Of a stretch of 64,000 nt of DNA, positions 49,948 to 61,091 are shown one piece after another. Source of the stretch: Flammulina velutipes. Lineage: Eukaryota > Basidiomycota > Agaricomycetes > Agaricales > Physalacriaceae. The translations under genes were made by a program, and so were the position numbers. The stretch's first letter is position 1. Each line of letters opens with the position of its first letter. The notes below the pieces were generated by a model that saw only the letters and a list, made by a program, of their open reading frames with translations, searched no databases and was not told the DNA's origin. The stretch is from assembly GCA_011800155.1 (NCBI GenBank), contig CM022368.1, positions 2,790,001 through 2,854,000 on the forward strand, given 5' to 3'.

Positions 49948-50708
49948 ATGTATAGTACAAATATAATATCCCGATGCTTTTTAAGCTATCCCGGTGTGGT
50001 TGACGAATACGACAGCCACTTTGAATTTCGCAGGTGGACGGGACTGACCTGTTGCCATTTCGGGATTGCGGCAAATCCCGCGGTTCGGTTCGGTGCTTTC
50101 ATAATCTTGCCCAGTGAAATTTTCAACCACCATCTCGCCAGTATGCCAATGTAAGTGTAGCCCGTGGGCTGAACGTCGTCCATTCTGATGTTTTTCCAGG
50201 TTTTCACCCATTCGAGAAGTCTTCCTGGCTCAATTTCTGCTCAAGTTCAGCACGGCCAAAGGGAGCAATCAGGGACCGATTGTTGTGGGGCAAGCCCTGC
50301 ATGTCTACCTGCAAGTTTACCCGTGGTGGGTTCCTGTTGATGAAGAGGTCGACCCCAACAAGGAGTACGACGAAGCCACGCTGGATCCGGCCGTCGCCAG
50401 TCGCAAGGAAGCAACGGTTCACCAGCTTCGTGAGGTGCGCCACACTGTCCTTAGACGTTCATGGATGCTGATGTTCTACGCAGTGGATCGGGCATTATTT
50501 TGACTACCATCATGTCAGGCAAGACATCTGCCGCCGCATTGCCCTTTTCGAGTCGACGTTCCGCACCACATTTTGCCCCATGAATCACAGCGCGGACGGG
50601 AGCATGAGCCACACCGATAATCCCTACGTTGTACAGCCTGCACTTGGGCTGAGTGCAGAACTGATACTAAACATGGGTGTGGCGCACGACGGCGCCAGCG
50701 CCATATAG
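49948..50708 (+). CDS. Hypothetical protein fragment beside gypsy element
   Basis: Three exons join. The first is about 49948-50152 (FEFRRWTGLTCCHFGIAANP), followed by a GTAAGT...TTCCAG intron. The second is 50202-~50430 (VFLAQFLLKFSTAKGSNQG ... LHVYLQVYPWWVPVDEEVDP), followed by a second intron. The third is ~50527-50708 (ICRRIALFESTFRTTFCPMN ... GLSAELILNMGVAHDGASAI, stop 50706-50708). Codon pattern and splice signals are good, but no family is recognised and the N-terminus may be incomplete. Confidence 0.45.
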
Positions 50709-51630
50709 GTCGGAACGTGTGAACGCGCCATCCGCGGCGCGTCCGCATTAGGAACATATGGCGCAGCACTTCACACGGCACAAGCATGGACGTTTCAGAA
50801 CACGGAAGCTACCGAACTAATCGATGGATTGCAACAATCGATAACGAGAAGATCCAGATCGATGGGAAGAGATTACACCAAGGCTGTGCGCCATGCATGG
50901 CGCCCAGGCACCTTCGGGATTCTGGATACCAAAGCCGACAGGAATGGAGAGAATTACCACCCTCGAAGAGTCATATCGCGAGGTGGTCTGACTCGACGCG
51001 ACGGAACGCCAATCACATCACGGACTCAAACCCCGGATCATTGCACGATCGCTCGATCAGGGTACATGACGCAGGCATCGAGAGGCCTAAGCGTCGAACT
51101 AGACGGAAGAGAAAGCCGATAGCGTACAGTATAAATACTGTAGCATGTCGTAGAAACATATATATAGAATTATCACCCCACAATATCAACACAGAAGCCC
51201 CTTGCGACTGTCGAGAGACTTTTGGAACCTATACTTTCGCGCACGCGTTAGTACTTCGACGAACGCGTACTTGGAAGCGCCACCGTCATCTGCGACAGCT
51301 CGCTGCCCGACTTCTTCACCTACCAAGGTCTGCGACCTCGGTGCGCCAGAACAAGAGCAGGAATCCGCCGAGTAGTCCCCTCAACATCACAACGAACTCA
51401 GACTCGTTAAGAGATCTATATCTGGAGCCCACCACGAGGGGATACTACAACAAGGATCCCATTTGTTCTTCCGAACACTTTCCTTGTCGTCACGAGACAA
51501 AGGAGTCTAGGAATCAACCGAGGGTCGGACTCTGGCTGGAGGAAAGAGGCCGAGAGAGAGCAGCGGTAGATTCGCGAAGAAAGTTCGTACAACCGAAGAC
51601 CCCGAGGACAGAGGAGAGCCAGTAAATCCG
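50709..51630 (+). other. Presumed 5' leader/LTR zone of gypsy element 2
   Basis: TATA-like TATAAATA at about 51131-51138 and ATATATATAG at about 51161. A 279-codon frame at 50786-51625 has no gag-like content and is probably fortuitous. No matching downstream LTR was found, so its borders are unknown. Confidence 0.35.
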
Positions 51631-53964
51631 TTGACTCCGGTACAAGAAGAATTGGACATCGACTTTACTGCTCTCACCTTACAACCCTTCGACTTCACGG
51701 TACCCACAACCGCGAGACCACCTGGAACGACAATTCCACCCACAAACCCATTCCTGGCGCATCAAGCCGGAAACCAAGGCCGAGGAAACAACCCCGCGCC
51801 TACCAATACACCTACCAACCCACCAACCAACAATACACCTACACCCAACATGTCTAACAAAACAATGCCGGGAAGGGGAAACAAAAGCGCCCCCTCCTTT
51901 ACGGAAAATCCGAAAGACTTGATGGACTACCTCGAAGACGTGAAGAACCTATGTGTGGAACATGGGAAGAAGGACGACGCGGACTGGATCCAGTACGCCC
52001 TGTACTATCTACCAGCAGAGGCACGAGAGTACTGGCGCCGTATCCCAGAAGCAAAGGATGTGACGTCCGCGCTAGGAGTCATAACCAAGGCAACATGGGA
52101 CGCCTTCGTGCAGGCGGTGCTCAACAAGTACCCAGGAGCAAGGGAGAAAGGACGATACGAATTATCGGACTTACAGGACGCATCGGATCAGCGTCACCTG
52201 GCGCCACCTCAGGACCTACACACCCTAGGAGAATATACCCGGACATTCGAAAGGATTGGTTTAGCCCTCAAAGAAGAGAGTGCGGTTTCGGACCCCGAGC
52301 TCGCTCGCCTGTTCGAGCGCGGCTTGGGAGAAGCTTTGAAAGGAATGGTTAAGAGGCGTTTGGAAATCAAATTCCCAGACCGCCCTCCAACTAGGCCTCA
52401 CAAGCTCGCCGACCTCATATCAGCATCTGAGTTCTGTCTCACGGGAACCTCTACATTTATCGCCAACCAGAAAGCAGGCGTAAAAGAACATAGTGTCAAA
52501 ATCGAAGGATTCGAACCAGCGGCTGTGGTACAAGCAGTACTGCAAGCGCTAACTCTACAAGGAGTATCGACGGGACAGAACAAGAATGGACCAAGTAACG
52601 CTCAAGGACCTCAATCACAAAGGAACCCACAAGCGAGCGGCGGAAATGTGAAATCCACGAGTACGCAAAGGTTCGAGGAATCGACAAGGCGAAATCAGTT
52701 TCAACCTAGATGTTTCTGCGGAGGAACCGAATGCAGGAGCTGGAACGTTTGTCCAGTACATCGGAAAGCGGTCGAAGACAAGGTAGTCTTGATCTCTCCA
52801 GGTGGAAGGACCACGTTATGGGACGGATCCAGGGACTTCCCTAGGGGAGAAGGATCGCTGTACGACCGTATCGTGCAGTGGAACCAGAAAAATCCGCATC
52901 TCAAACCAACGGGACAACCAGAAGGGAAAGCTTTCCTACTGGAAGTGACTCGACCAGGAGGAGGAGGATCGAGGATACCGCCTTCCTCCACGTTTCTCAG
53001 CAACGAGATTATCACCGAACAACCTGAACAGTTTTGGAACACTATGTTGAACCTTAACCAGAAGGAAAACACGGGGCCGGGAAACAACTACAAAGGACCG
53101 CCAATGCCGCCAGGCAAACGGATGGCATTCCGAGGAGTAGAGATACCGAAGACAACGTGGAAGAAACCTCCGTTTGGGGTGGACCCCAAGGCGGCTCACG
53201 ACGCAGTGCCCGGACCCAACCTTCCACCAGGATACGTTTTACCTAAACAGGCACAGCAGACGAAGCCTACTGTCACCGCCGCACCATCAGCACCCAAGCC
53301 ACAACCGGTTCAGCAGAAAGGAAATCCGCAGATCGGATCAAGGAACCCTTTTCGGGCCGACAATCAACAATATCGTACCCAATTAGGACCGGGCCTGAAC
53401 GAAAAAGAATCTAGCGATAGGGTCTTTGACACTATACTAGGAGGATCGTCCACTTTGTCGAACAAAGACTTACTGGCCGTAGCACCGGAGATTAGGAAAC
53501 ACATCAAGGAAGTGGTATCAAACCAAAGGATATTACAGGATGTGGCGCAAACGGGAATGCTCGCCATCGAGGACGATGACGAGGAACCACTCTCAGAAGA
53601 AAACTTGGAATCCGTGGAAGCGGGGGAATTGATCGACACATTCTATCAATCACTCGCGGACCAGGGGGTGATCGTCGGCGCAGAAAGTCTGGCTTTACGC
53701 GCGATCACTCCGGTGATCGATCACAAGTACGAGGTGGAAGCAATCTTGGACGAAGGGGCGCAACTAGTGGCAATGTCAGAAGAAGTGTGGGAGCACGTCG
53801 GACTGCCATTGGACACCTCAACACGAATTTCAGTCCAGTCTGCCAACAAAGGTGTTGAGTCTGCACTGGGGTTTGCCGAAACGTACCTTTCACTATCGGA
53901 AACGACCTTACAATATTCTTGCAAGTCCACGTTCTACGAGGAGTCGCCTACGACATTCTACTAG
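51631..53964 (+). pseudogene. Ty3/gypsy Gag plus aspartic protease, frameshifted near its end
   Basis: A 777-codon frame. Pro/Thr/Asn-rich N-terminus; capsid (retrotransposon gag) domain at residues about 90-260 with IQYALYYLPAEAREYWRRIP and FERGLGEALKGMVKRRLEIK. A Cys/His cluster CFCGGTECRSWNVCPVH (about 52711) replaces the usual CCHC knuckle. The retropepsin region reads VEAILDEGAQLVAMSEEVW, with Glu where Ser/Thr is usual in DxG. At about 53912-53920 a single-base loss shifts the frame: the expected LQVHVLRGVAYDILLGRPF continues in the next frame (53919-54170), so the fused Gag-Pol cannot be made from this copy. Confidence 0.82.
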
Positions 53965-54166
53965 GACGACCTTTCGGCGTACTTACCGAAAGTGTTACAA
54001 GGAACTACATTGACGGAAAACAAACCATTACTCTCAGGGACCCTAACTCGGAACGGACAATAGCAATTCCGACGCATAAGAAAGGCGTACCGAGATTCTC
54101 TGCACCACGGGAACACGAATTGGACTCGCCACATATTCATACGGCTCGCGCCAACATACACGACCA

Positions 54167-57100
54167 ATGATGATTATGCAAGAGGATGAACAAACAGGGC
54201 TTGTTATAACGGTTACACACAGGAACGGCATTGGATCTAGGACACCTCACATCGGAAAGCTTCTGGAAGGACCACAAACCTTCGAAGATTGGGAAAGTAT
54301 ACCAGGATACGGAATATCTATTTCAGGATTTACAGGGGAAGTATTGGAAGAGGCCGTACAGACGGATGGCGCAGCAACATTGGCGCAGAAGGCATTCGTT
54401 CTGGCTGCGGCGCTCTACGCGGACACTTGCACCCCGACCAAAAACGACTCATCGCGTCCATTGGGAGTTCCAAAGGCACGAAGTCATGGAAGGGGTGGAA
54501 TGGCTGTGATTTTGGATACGAAAGCGCCGGTCGCTGTGTTTGCAGGAAAGAAATACAAAAAGGTCGCGAACAGGATCAAACCAGTCGCAACCACTCTACC
54601 AGAGGACTTCAGGATAGTCAGGAACATCGTGGGGGACCCTCTGGAAACCTTACCCGTACTACCCGTGCGCCCGCCACACTTCGAGCCACGGGGTCGGTAC
54701 ACTTTGGAAAGGAAAAAGATCATCGACGACTTGCATCCCGAGGGATTTCTCTGGCCAGAAGAGAGGAAGTTGATGCATCCACCCTATGCTATAGGGATAA
54801 CACGTTATAGGCCTGTAGTGGCAGGGCAAAACAACGCGTTGTCCACTGTAGCTCTAAATGGCTGTCTGGCTGGCTGGCTGGCTGGCCAGGGTATATTGGG
54901 GCAGGCTGGAATGGGGCGGGATGGGTCCCAAATATGGATAGGGATTGATGGGAGCATGTAGGGATTGATGGGGAGGGGGAGGGGAGCAGGGGATGGGGAA
55001 ATGTGGCCACACATAAATCCGGACCTAGGGATTGATGGGTACTGATGTCATTGATTGACCAGGGGGATGGGGGATGGGGATAGCAATTGTGGCACCAGGA
55101 AAATCCGGACCTAGGGTTTGATGGGAGCAGGGGATGGGGGATGGGGGCAGGGGAAATGTGGCCACAGGAAAATCCGGACCTAGGGATTGATGGGAACTGA
55201 TGGGATTGATGGGGGAGGGGATGGGGGATGGGGCAGGGGGATTGGGGGCAGGGAACAATTGTGGCACCAGGATAAATACTGGGCTATTGCCAGGGTATGA
55301 GGAGGGTATGGGAGGGATGATTGTAGGTTGAAAAATAAAATTCTTTCTAACTATCAGAAACATGAATGGGGATGTGGCAGCTACTGAAACCAACAATAAA
55401 ACGATGTGTGGCGCATTTTTAATCGAGGAGCACATACCTCGGATTGACCTGGGGTTGGTCTAGATGTCTTCCTATTGAAAAATGAATGTGTGCAGCACAA
55501 AGAACCATGTAAAAACACGAAGATTTGGCTGAGAAACAAGCAGAACATTATTGAAAATCCATCAAAAAGCACCAAAAAGGGAGCAGCACTTTGCCCTCGC
55601 TTGGGGGTGACCTGGAACCACTTGTAGGTCGTCCAGACACCTTTGGGGCATTGTATATGTCACTCAGTTAGGTCCCCAGGTCAACAGAACCCTTGGATAT
55701 GATCAAAATGCCAAAAACCCGGACCACACAGCTTTGGGCCACACTATCAACTTGCCATGACCTGGGGACACCTTATATTCGAAGATATATGTATATAATG
55801 CTCTAATCATGAGTTAGATGAAGTCTGGAGTGTGAAAAATGCGGTCAAAACCTTGGATATACCCCAAATAATGTCCCCCAAGAAAGCACACACACCATCA
55901 ACTTCCTCTGACCTCTGGATCGTCCCAATGTGTTCTATTATCATTATAGATGATGTATTAGCACTCCAGAGGTGTTCCCAGTATGTCAAAATGCGAATAT
56001 TCATGATAATAGGTGAACCCTTCTTCACCCTTCCTGCTCAAGTACACCCACTGGTTCGCATATCTACATCTTTAGGACTGTTCTAATAGTCATTTGACAT
56101 CATATAGATGATATCTTGGGGCCCAGGTCATAGGTAGACCTCGAAGATACACCCCTTGGGTACATGGTGAGGATATGATCTTTGTACTAATTCTCAAATG
56201 TCCATGCTCTATATTGAAGGGTGTTCAACCTGGGACATATCCTGGGAAGCTAACAACACATTGTATGATGTTAAAATCAATAGTCCACCACTCAGATGTG
56301 TGATAGTTGGGGTAGTTCTTGGTGTAGAAGGAGGGGATATAAATTATTGTACCATTTCTATTCGCATTTTGCCACACTGGGGACACCTCTGGGATGCTAA
56401 TACATCCTCTATAATGATAATAGAACACATTGGGACGACCCAGAGGTCAGAGGAAGTTGATGGTGTGTGTGCTTTCTTGGGGGACATTATTTGGGGTATA
56501 TCCAAGGTTTTGACCGCATTTTTGACACTCCAGACTTCATCTAACTCATGATTAGAGCATTATATACATATATCTTCGAATATAAGGTGTCCCCAGGTCA
56601 TGGCAAGTTGATAGTGTGGCCCAAAGCTGTGTGGTCCGGGTTTTTGGCATTTTGATCATATCCAAGGGTTCTGTTGACCTGGGGACCTAACTGAGTGACA
56701 TATACAATGCCCCAAAGGTGTCTGGACGACCTACAAGTGGTTCCAGGTCACCCCCAAGCGAGGGCAAAGTGCTGCTCCCTTTTTGGTGCTTTTTGATGGA
56801 TTTTCAATAATGTTCTGCTTGTTTCTCAGCCAAATCTTCGTGTTTTTACATGGTTCTTTGTGCTGCACACATTCATTTTTCAATAGGAAGACATCTAGAC
56901 CAACCCCAGGTCAATCCGAGGTATGTGCTCCTCGATTAAAAATGCGCCACACATCGTTTTATTATTGGTTTCAGTAGCTGCCACATCCCCATTCATGTTT
57001 CTGATAGTTAGAAAGAATTTTATTTTTCAACCTACAATCATCCCTCCCATACCCTCCTCATACCCTGGCAATAGCCCAGTATTTATCCTGGTGCCACAAT

Positions 57101-60100
57101 TGTTCCCTGCCCCCAATCCCCCTGCCCCATCCCCCATCCCCTCCCCATCAATCCCATTAGTTCCCATCAATCCCTAGGTCCGGATTTTCCTGTGGCCACA
57201 TTTCCCCTGCCCCCATCCCCCATTCCCTGCTCCCATCAAACCCTAGGTCCGGATTTTCCTGGTGCCACAATTGCTATCCCCATCCCCCATCCCCCTGGTC
57301 AATCAATGACATCAGTACCCATCAATCCCTAGGTCCGGATTTATGTGTGGCCACATTTCCCCATCCCCTGCTCCCCCTCCCCCTCCCCATCAATCCCTAC
57401 ATGCTCCCATCAATCCCTATCCATATTTGGGACCCATCCCGCCCCATTCCAGCCCGCCCCAATATACCCTGGCCAGCCAGCCAGCCAGCCAGACAGCCAT
57501 TTAGAGCTACAGTGGACAACGCGTTGTTTTGCCCTGCCACTACAGGCCTATAACGTGTTATCCCTATAGCATAGGGTGATGCATCACTTTATGGCGCTAC
57601 ATGAAAAAGGATTCGCTTGGGACGAAACGGAAAAAGGACACTTTCGGGAGGACTTCTTCCCGCCGGTGAACATGGGAATAACAGAACATATTCCTTGGGT
57701 CAATAGGAACATGCCGATACCACCTGGGATATACGACGAAGTCATTCGCATTGTTAGGGAGAAGGTCGCGTCCGGAGCGTACGAACCATCAAGCTCTTCC
57801 TACCGATCGCGCTGGTTCACGGTACTCAAGAAAGACGGGAAATCCTTGCGGATTGTGCACGATCTACAACCTCTGAACGCTGTCACTATACGTGATAGTG
57901 GAATGTTACCATTTGTCGAGACGCTGGCGGAGTCATTCGCTGGGCGCGCATGTTATAGAGTTCTGGATCTCTTTGTGGCGTTCGATCAAAGGGGACTGGC
58001 GCAGCCGTCTAGGGATTATACGACTTTCCAGACGCCGTTGGGCACCTTTCGACTCACGAAGCTACCAATGGGATGGACGAATAGTGTATCCATTTTACAT
58101 GGGGACGTAACCTACGCGCTACAGGACGAAATACCGGAATTCACAATACCTTTTATGGATGACGCAGGTATTCGGGGACCACCTACAAGATACGAAACCA
58201 AGGACGGAGGATACGAGACGATTGAAGGAAACGAGGGGATACGGAGATTCGTTTGGGAGCATTTTCAGGCGCTCGGACGGATTGTCCAGAGGATCTGGTA
58301 CATTGGGTGTACTTGGAGCGGGAAAAAGGCTTTCCTTTGCGTTCCAGAAGCCATGCTTGTTGGACACAAGTGTACCTACGCGGGAAGGGAGCCCGACGAG
58401 ACGAAGATGGAGAAAGTGAGGAACTGGGGACCATGCAGGGACCTCACGGATGTACGAGCATTCATGGGGACCGTGGGCCTCATGAGGGTGTTCATATGGA
58501 ACTTCGCGGGTTTATCTAGGCCTCTAGTGGACTTGACGAAGAAGGATGCCGAATTCTATTGGGGACCAGAACAACAGGAGGCGCAGGACGAGCTGAAAGC
58601 CGCAATGCTAAGTTCACCTGCATTGCGCCCCTTGGACTACCACTCGGGCGCACCCATAATTCTATGCGTAGACTCGAGCGTTATCGTGATTGGCTACGCT
58701 CTCTTCCAGGAAGACGAAGAGGACGCACGCTTGCGATACCCAAACCGCTTTGGATCTATGGCATTGAACCCCAGGGAAACCAACTACAGTCAGCCAAAAC
58801 TGGAGTTGTACGGACTCTACAGGGCTCTGAAAGCGGTATCCATGTACATCATCGGAGCTAGGAATCTGGTCGTAGAAGTGGACGCCACAGCTATTAAGGG
58901 AATGATCAACAATCCTGATCTGAACCCGAACGCCACAATAAACCGATGGGTCGCAGGCGTTCTGCTATTTACCTTCAAACTGGTACATGTTCCGGGGATT
59001 TGTCACGGGGTAGATGGTCTATCTCGTCGGCGCCCATTTCCTGGAGAAGAGTTGGAGGAGGACGACGAAGATTGGGTGGATAGGCATTACGGTTTCCTTC
59101 AGGTAATAGCGTCGGCGCACGTGGAACCTGAGGCAACCGTGTGTGAAGTACTGTTGAGGGAGCTGGTGGAAGTCCCGGACTACTCTTACAACGAGTTAAA
59201 TCCGAACATCCAGCCAGACGCCACACCGGAAATTCCCAGGTCGAAGAAACATATGGCGCAGGATGAGCGCCTTGTGCAAATTCTGCGTTTCTTGGATAAA
59301 TTGGAAATACCGGAGAGGATGGGAGAGAAGGAGAGGAAGAGGTTCATCAAGTACGCAACGGGTTTCTTTCGAAGGGAAAGTGACCTGTGGCGCAGGATGG
59401 AAAACGGGAAACATCAGCTAGTGGTCAAGCCTCCAGCACGACTAGGGATTTTACGATCGGCGCACGACAGACTGGGACACAAGGGAACGTTCTCTGTCCG
59501 CCATACCGTGCAGATTCGATTCTGGTGGCCGGGATTGTTAAACGACATCAAGTGGTATCTATCGACATGTCACGAGTGTCAACTGCGACGCACGCAGCAC
59601 TGGCATATTCCACCGGTCGTCGCGGAACCTGCACCTTTGTTTGCGAAAGCATATATTGACACCTTTTTCATGCCACCTTCGAACAGATTCAAATACTTTG
59701 TACACGCAAGGTGTTCTCTAACGGCGTACCCCGAATTCCGGATGCTCAGGAAGGAGAACGAAAACACTCTAGCAGCTTTCATATTCGAGGAGCTCATATG
59801 TCGATGGGGATCGCTTAGGGAAATCGTCACGGATAATGGGCAAGCGTTTATTGCTGCGATGGACCGACTATCTCGACAATACGGCGTTAAGCACATCAGG
59901 ATTTCTGGCTACAACTCTCAGGCAAACGGTATCATCGAAAACAGGCATTACGACGTTCGAGAGGGTCTATTCAAATTAGCCAAAGGGAACGAATCCAAGT
60001 GGTCAGAAGGGACGTTCGCCATGATGTGGGCAGAGAGAGTTACTATCTCTCGTGTTATGCACATGAGCCCCTACCGAGCTGCGACAGGCGCGGAACCTCT

Positions 60101-60579
60101 GCTACCTCTGGACTTTGTGCAAGCAACCTGGTTAACTACGCCCTTCAGTGGTATAGTTTCCCACGGTGATGTCATCGTGCAAAGAGCCATGGATTTATGG
60201 AACAGGGAGAAGGAGATGGAAAAGCTGAAAGAAGACGTTTGGAAGTCTAGAGTCGACGCTGCAAAGCGTTGGGAAAAGGAACACCAAAACCGAGTTGTGG
60301 ATTTCGATTTCAAACGTGGCGATCTCGTACTACTGGAAGGGATTTCAAGACAAGATGCAAGCCCGCTACTTTGGACCCCTTGTGGTACTATTCAGGATGA
60401 AAGGAGGCGCCTACCAGCTTTGCGAACTATCTGGCACAAGACTCGCTAACACGGTAGCGGCGCGACGTGTCATGAAATATCTGGCGCGGGAGCGGATATC
60501 CTTGCCTTGGTACTACACGGGAGCTTTGACTGATGAGGAGACGAAGCGCTTAATGGAGAGCGACGAAAAAGGGGAGTGA
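54167..60579 (+). pseudogene. Ty3/gypsy Pol (RT, RNase H, integrase), split by E2 and frameshifted
   Basis: A spacer segment at 54167-54779 is followed by element E2, and coding resumes at 57578-57586 exactly where it stopped (KLM-HH-FMALHEKG). Reverse transcriptase: WFTVLKKDGKSLRIVHDLQP, LPMGWTNSVS, and the catalytic box FMDDAGIRGPP. RNase H: ILCVDSSVIVIGYALF. Integrase: zinc H-H-C-C (AHDRLGHKG ... CHECQLRRT), then core D in YIDTFF, D in VTDNGQAF and E in NGIIENRHYD. Near 60336-60345 another shift moves the frame: DKMQARYFGPLVVLF and the C-terminus (to 60579) lie in the neighbouring frame. The copy is therefore dead, though otherwise well preserved. Confidence 0.85.
54780..57577. mobile_element. 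Palindromic foldback element E2 (2798 bp)
   Basis: Flanked by GATGCATC at 54772-54779 and 57578-57585. Tips CACCCTATGCTATAG (left) and the same read inward from the right. The outer about 130 bp of the two arms differ at a single base (54901 region versus 57456 region). Subterminal perfect palindrome ACAACGCGTTGT at about 54830 and 57525. Loop about 55999-56356, reverse-complemented relative to E1 and E3. The core is shared with E1, but the outer about 120 bp are unrelated apart from the extreme tip. No transposase. Confidence 0.9.
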
Positions 60580-61091
60580 GAATGGGAGTTTTTCAACAAG
60601 TTGGGGGGAGCGCCATTTCTGGCGCACGAGGATAAAATCTGGAAAATCAAGATCAAGACAAAATTTTTGTTGGGGGAAGGACTATCGACTCTCAAATCGA
60701 TATAATAACCCACATGTGTACCTACAATACAGTGGCACGTCATTCGTTTAAACATCGGGACCGAATTACGACCAGGCGCCACTACCACCGAACAATCTAC
60801 CTAACACAACCTACCTGCGAAAGACACCAACTGGCGATCGATCGAACCACCCATGAACGACATGGACCTACACCCATCACCATACGCGGAAAACACAGGA
60901 TATCTTATGGAGGTCGCGTTGATGCGCATTGTATTAATGCAAGTACGAAAGACCCCAAAATTTGTGATTCTAAGAAGCATTCTTAGTGATAGAACGAACC
61001 TATGAGTACGAGAACCTCTAGTTACAGACCGAAACGCATATACGATACAGTGTAAGGAGTTTCCGTGGTACGACCGGAAAACTCCTAAGAT
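60580..61091 (+). other. Presumed 3' end/LTR zone of gypsy element 2
   Basis: Purine-rich TTGGGGGGAGCG (about 60600) and TTGGGGGAAGG (about 60673) are candidate polypurine tracts directly after pol. Downstream sequence is non-coding and is interrupted at 61092 by E3; it resumes at 63742. Confidence 0.4.

Noticed and set aside
50786..51625. 279-codon open frame upstream of gypsy gag
   Set aside because: Arg/His-rich composition without domain features, in the expected LTR/leader zone. Probably fortuitous.
55999..56356. Site-specific inversion switch, because the E2 loop is reversed relative to E1 and E3
   Set aside because: With symmetric arms, insertion of the whole element in the opposite orientation gives the same picture. 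No recombinase or recombination site seen.
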